A stretch of 64,000 nt of DNA from Leptospiraceae bacterium. GTDB taxonomy: Bacteria > Spirochaetota > Leptospiria > Leptospirales > Leptospiraceae. Location: assembly GCA_024233875.1 (NCBI GenBank), contig JACKPB010000007.1:62001-126000 (forward strand). Reading direction: 5' to 3'. Position 1 is the stretch's first letter, and each line of letters begins with the position of its first letter. Made by a program: the position numbers and the translations under genes. Below are positions 62,674-64,000 of the stretch, one piece after another. The notes beneath the pieces were generated by a model. It was not told the DNA's origin. It did no database searches and saw nothing but the letters and a program-made list of their open reading frames with translations.

Positions 62674-63169
62674 TATAGGTATATTTAGTTTTTACTGTTT
62701 ATTTCTGAACTATTAACTTGAATCAAATGTTCCTCCTTGAGAAATATTTCCCCATTTAGATTCATAGTTAATTAAGAATTGATACAAAAAATTTTGCTCA
62801 TAGTCTTTATAACATTTTAATGTTGCTAGCCCTCTTCCTATACAAGCGTTATGAATTGATTTTGCGACAGTTCCTACTGGTGCTCGAACACTTAAGAGTA
62901 TATCTCCAATTTTACATTCCTTAGTTATTTCTTTTGTATGTATTCTTGGAGAGGATTGTCGATCCTTTATATCCGCATTTCCTTGCAATAAAGGTAAACC
63001 TTCATTATTCTCATTATAAGCAGTTGAAGGTGGTGAAACTCCCATACTTATATCAGCAATCTGTTCTAATGAAAGATATTTCCATTTGTCATTCTCTTTA
63101 AATTCAGGAAACCTATACCTCGGAATCAAACTTTTAGTCTTTTTATTCATAAATACATCACTTTATTTC

Positions 63170-64000
63170 CTAATTTTCTTTTAACTTTTTTAAATTAATA
63201 CTCAATTCATAAATCGCAGCTCTTAAAACCTGAAAGCATAATTTCGCTGTATGTTCATTAGGATGAAAATTTCTACTTAGTTGTTCATATGGATGAATAT
63301 AATTTCTAAAATCTCTCAATGAATGACTAAACTTTTTTACATCCTCATACAAAATACCAATTTCATAGGCAACATCAATAAAATGTATTAGTGACCATTC
63401 ATGGAATTGTTTCTGGTTTATCTTCCTTAGATTTAGGTGTTGGACTTAGCTTGATTAAATTGTCTTGGATACTTACTTGCACATCCTAAAAGAATTCCTT
63501 CAAGTGAATATTTCCACATAAAAAATAACAGCTAAATTTGCTTTTCCTTGTAAGCATGATTTAATCTCTTCAAGCCTATCATATATTATTTTTTAGAAAT
63601 TATTGGATCAATTTCTAAACTTTCAATATTTATTTGATCAAATTCTTTTTTTAAAATATCATCCTGATTTTCGATTGGTTTTTCGTTTAATGCTTCAATA
63701 TTATCTGTTCTTTTCAAATGTAATTTCCTTCAGATTTTTCTTACAACTTTCCAGTTATTAAATGCCAAATACAAGTTGAAATCCTTGATAAGACTATCTA
63801 AAATATCTATCCTTGATACAAAATTAATTGGATTGAATACCAATCTTATGCACTTATCCAATTCTGGTGTGCCATTTATTTTATTTAATCGTTCATCAGT
63901 ATATATCCATCTAGAAGGAAAACCTTGACCGTATGAATCATTAAAACCAAGTTCTTTAAAGAACTCTACCAAATTCGATCCTGACCTATATTCAGTTTCT
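63170..64000 (-). pseudogene. Broken abortive-infection gene, AbiJ-like; 5' part beyond window
   Basis: The frame enters from the window edge as EYRSGSNLVEFFKELGFND, SYGQGFPSRWIYTDERLNKI and FNLYLAFNNWKVVR, then meets TGA at 63730-63732. Coding text resumes with frame changes: IEALNEKPIENQDDIL, YDRLEEIKSCLQGKANLAVI, LEGILLGCASKYPRQFNQ, FHEWSLIHFIDVAYEIGILY, and the last intact part VKKFSHSLRDFRNYIHPYEQ to the stop at 63170. I recall this order from AbiJ_NTD3-type proteins with a HEPN-like C terminus found in defence islands; the match is from memory. At least four frame disruptions make it non-functional as given. It lies 19 bases before hsdS on the same strand. Confidence 0.65.

Larger units (their letters stand above)
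61843..63150 (-). pseudogene. hsdS: Broken type I specificity subunit gene
   Basis: Read as one ancestral gene of about 435 codons: TRD1 (RYRFPEFKENDKWKYLSLEQI, ILLSVRAPVGTVAKS), a conserved helix (SLPEQQKIADCLSSLDELIT, LMQKLFPEE), TRD2 (PKMRFPEFRGKGKWELKKLG, NDVIIPSSGETKKDIA) and a second conserved helix to stop 61843-61845. It is broken at three places: near 62690-62715 (two compensating one-base shifts around VNSSEINS with in-frame stops), near 62455-62510 (palindromic insertion with a frame change) and near 62020-62030 (one-base shift after GDTVV). Both helix regions share a 56-bp direct repeat. Either decay, phase switching or local sequencing error is responsible. Confidence 0.85.

Overview
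The window is AT-rich chromosomal DNA of about 38-40% G+C by eye. It looks like a spirochaete of the Leptospira lineage. That is inferred from the mix of class III nucleotidyl cyclases, very large PAS/GAF hybrid histidine kinases, OmpA-type proteins with PD40 propellers, a FecR-domain lipoprotein, lax lipoboxes and a class II-type photolyase; there is no rRNA or other phylogenetic marker to confirm it. I see no tRNA, rRNA, transposase, prophage or CRISPR array.

Layout. 0.2-7.5 kb: metabolic and signalling genes (SUMF1-like protein, a DegT-family protein with His at the PLP-lysine position, ketopantoate reductase, MASE1-GGDEF protein, TauE permease, Nudix hydrolase). 7.6-15.6 kb: a tight leftward five-gene run, MCE/MlaD protein, CPD photolyase, unknown protein, hybrid histidine kinase, OmpA lipoprotein. 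15.8-30.2 kb: mostly single genes (alcohol dehydrogenase, lipoproteins, a broken PKD-domain gene, EcsC, a GH5-like protein lacking its nucleophile, FecR lipoprotein, ABC-F ATPase, OmpA/PD40 protein, AAA-DUF4143 ATPase) separated by repeat-filled intergenic DNA. 30.6-45 kb: a signalling island with a Cache-adenylate cyclase, a REC-adenylate cyclase translationally coupled to a 1756-residue hybrid kinase, a paralogous GAF/PAS/PocR protein with no output domain, and a divergent REC protein with a degenerate HD-GYP domain. 45-51.5 kb: CopA, an alpha/beta hydrolase, a degenerate cyclase and a ChaN-like pair. 51.8-58.8 kb: a two-gene bacteriophytochrome operon, then a BaiN-type flavoprotein, a DUF445 protein and a YprB-like nuclease. 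59-64 kb: a type I restriction-modification defence locus with intact hsdM and a DUF559 nuclease-like gene, but with hsdS and an AbiJ-like gene both broken by several frameshifts, and an 11-copy 81-bp GC-rich tandem array in the middle.

The most unusual feature is a dispersed, structured intergenic element, called R1 here. There are nine copies or remnants in 64 kb, about 175 bp when complete. It has terminal inverted repeats around TAACTCACCTTACGCA, an AT-rich left half and three consecutive hairpins in the right half. The stems carry compensatory changes between copies, which supports a conserved folded structure. One copy abuts the start codon of a YcxB-like gene and supplies its ribosome-binding site. 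A second family, R2 (about 60-90 bp, five copies), accompanies it, and one R2 copy appears to be interrupted by a cluster of R1 elements. I do not recognise either family.

Two loci suggest response to light: the photolyase operon with its sensor kinase, and the bacteriophytochrome. Several enzymes appear to have become sensors or scaffolds through loss of catalytic residues (cyclase at 48.2 kb, HD-GYP at 43.8 kb, GH5 at 20.2 kb, DegT at 1.5 kb).
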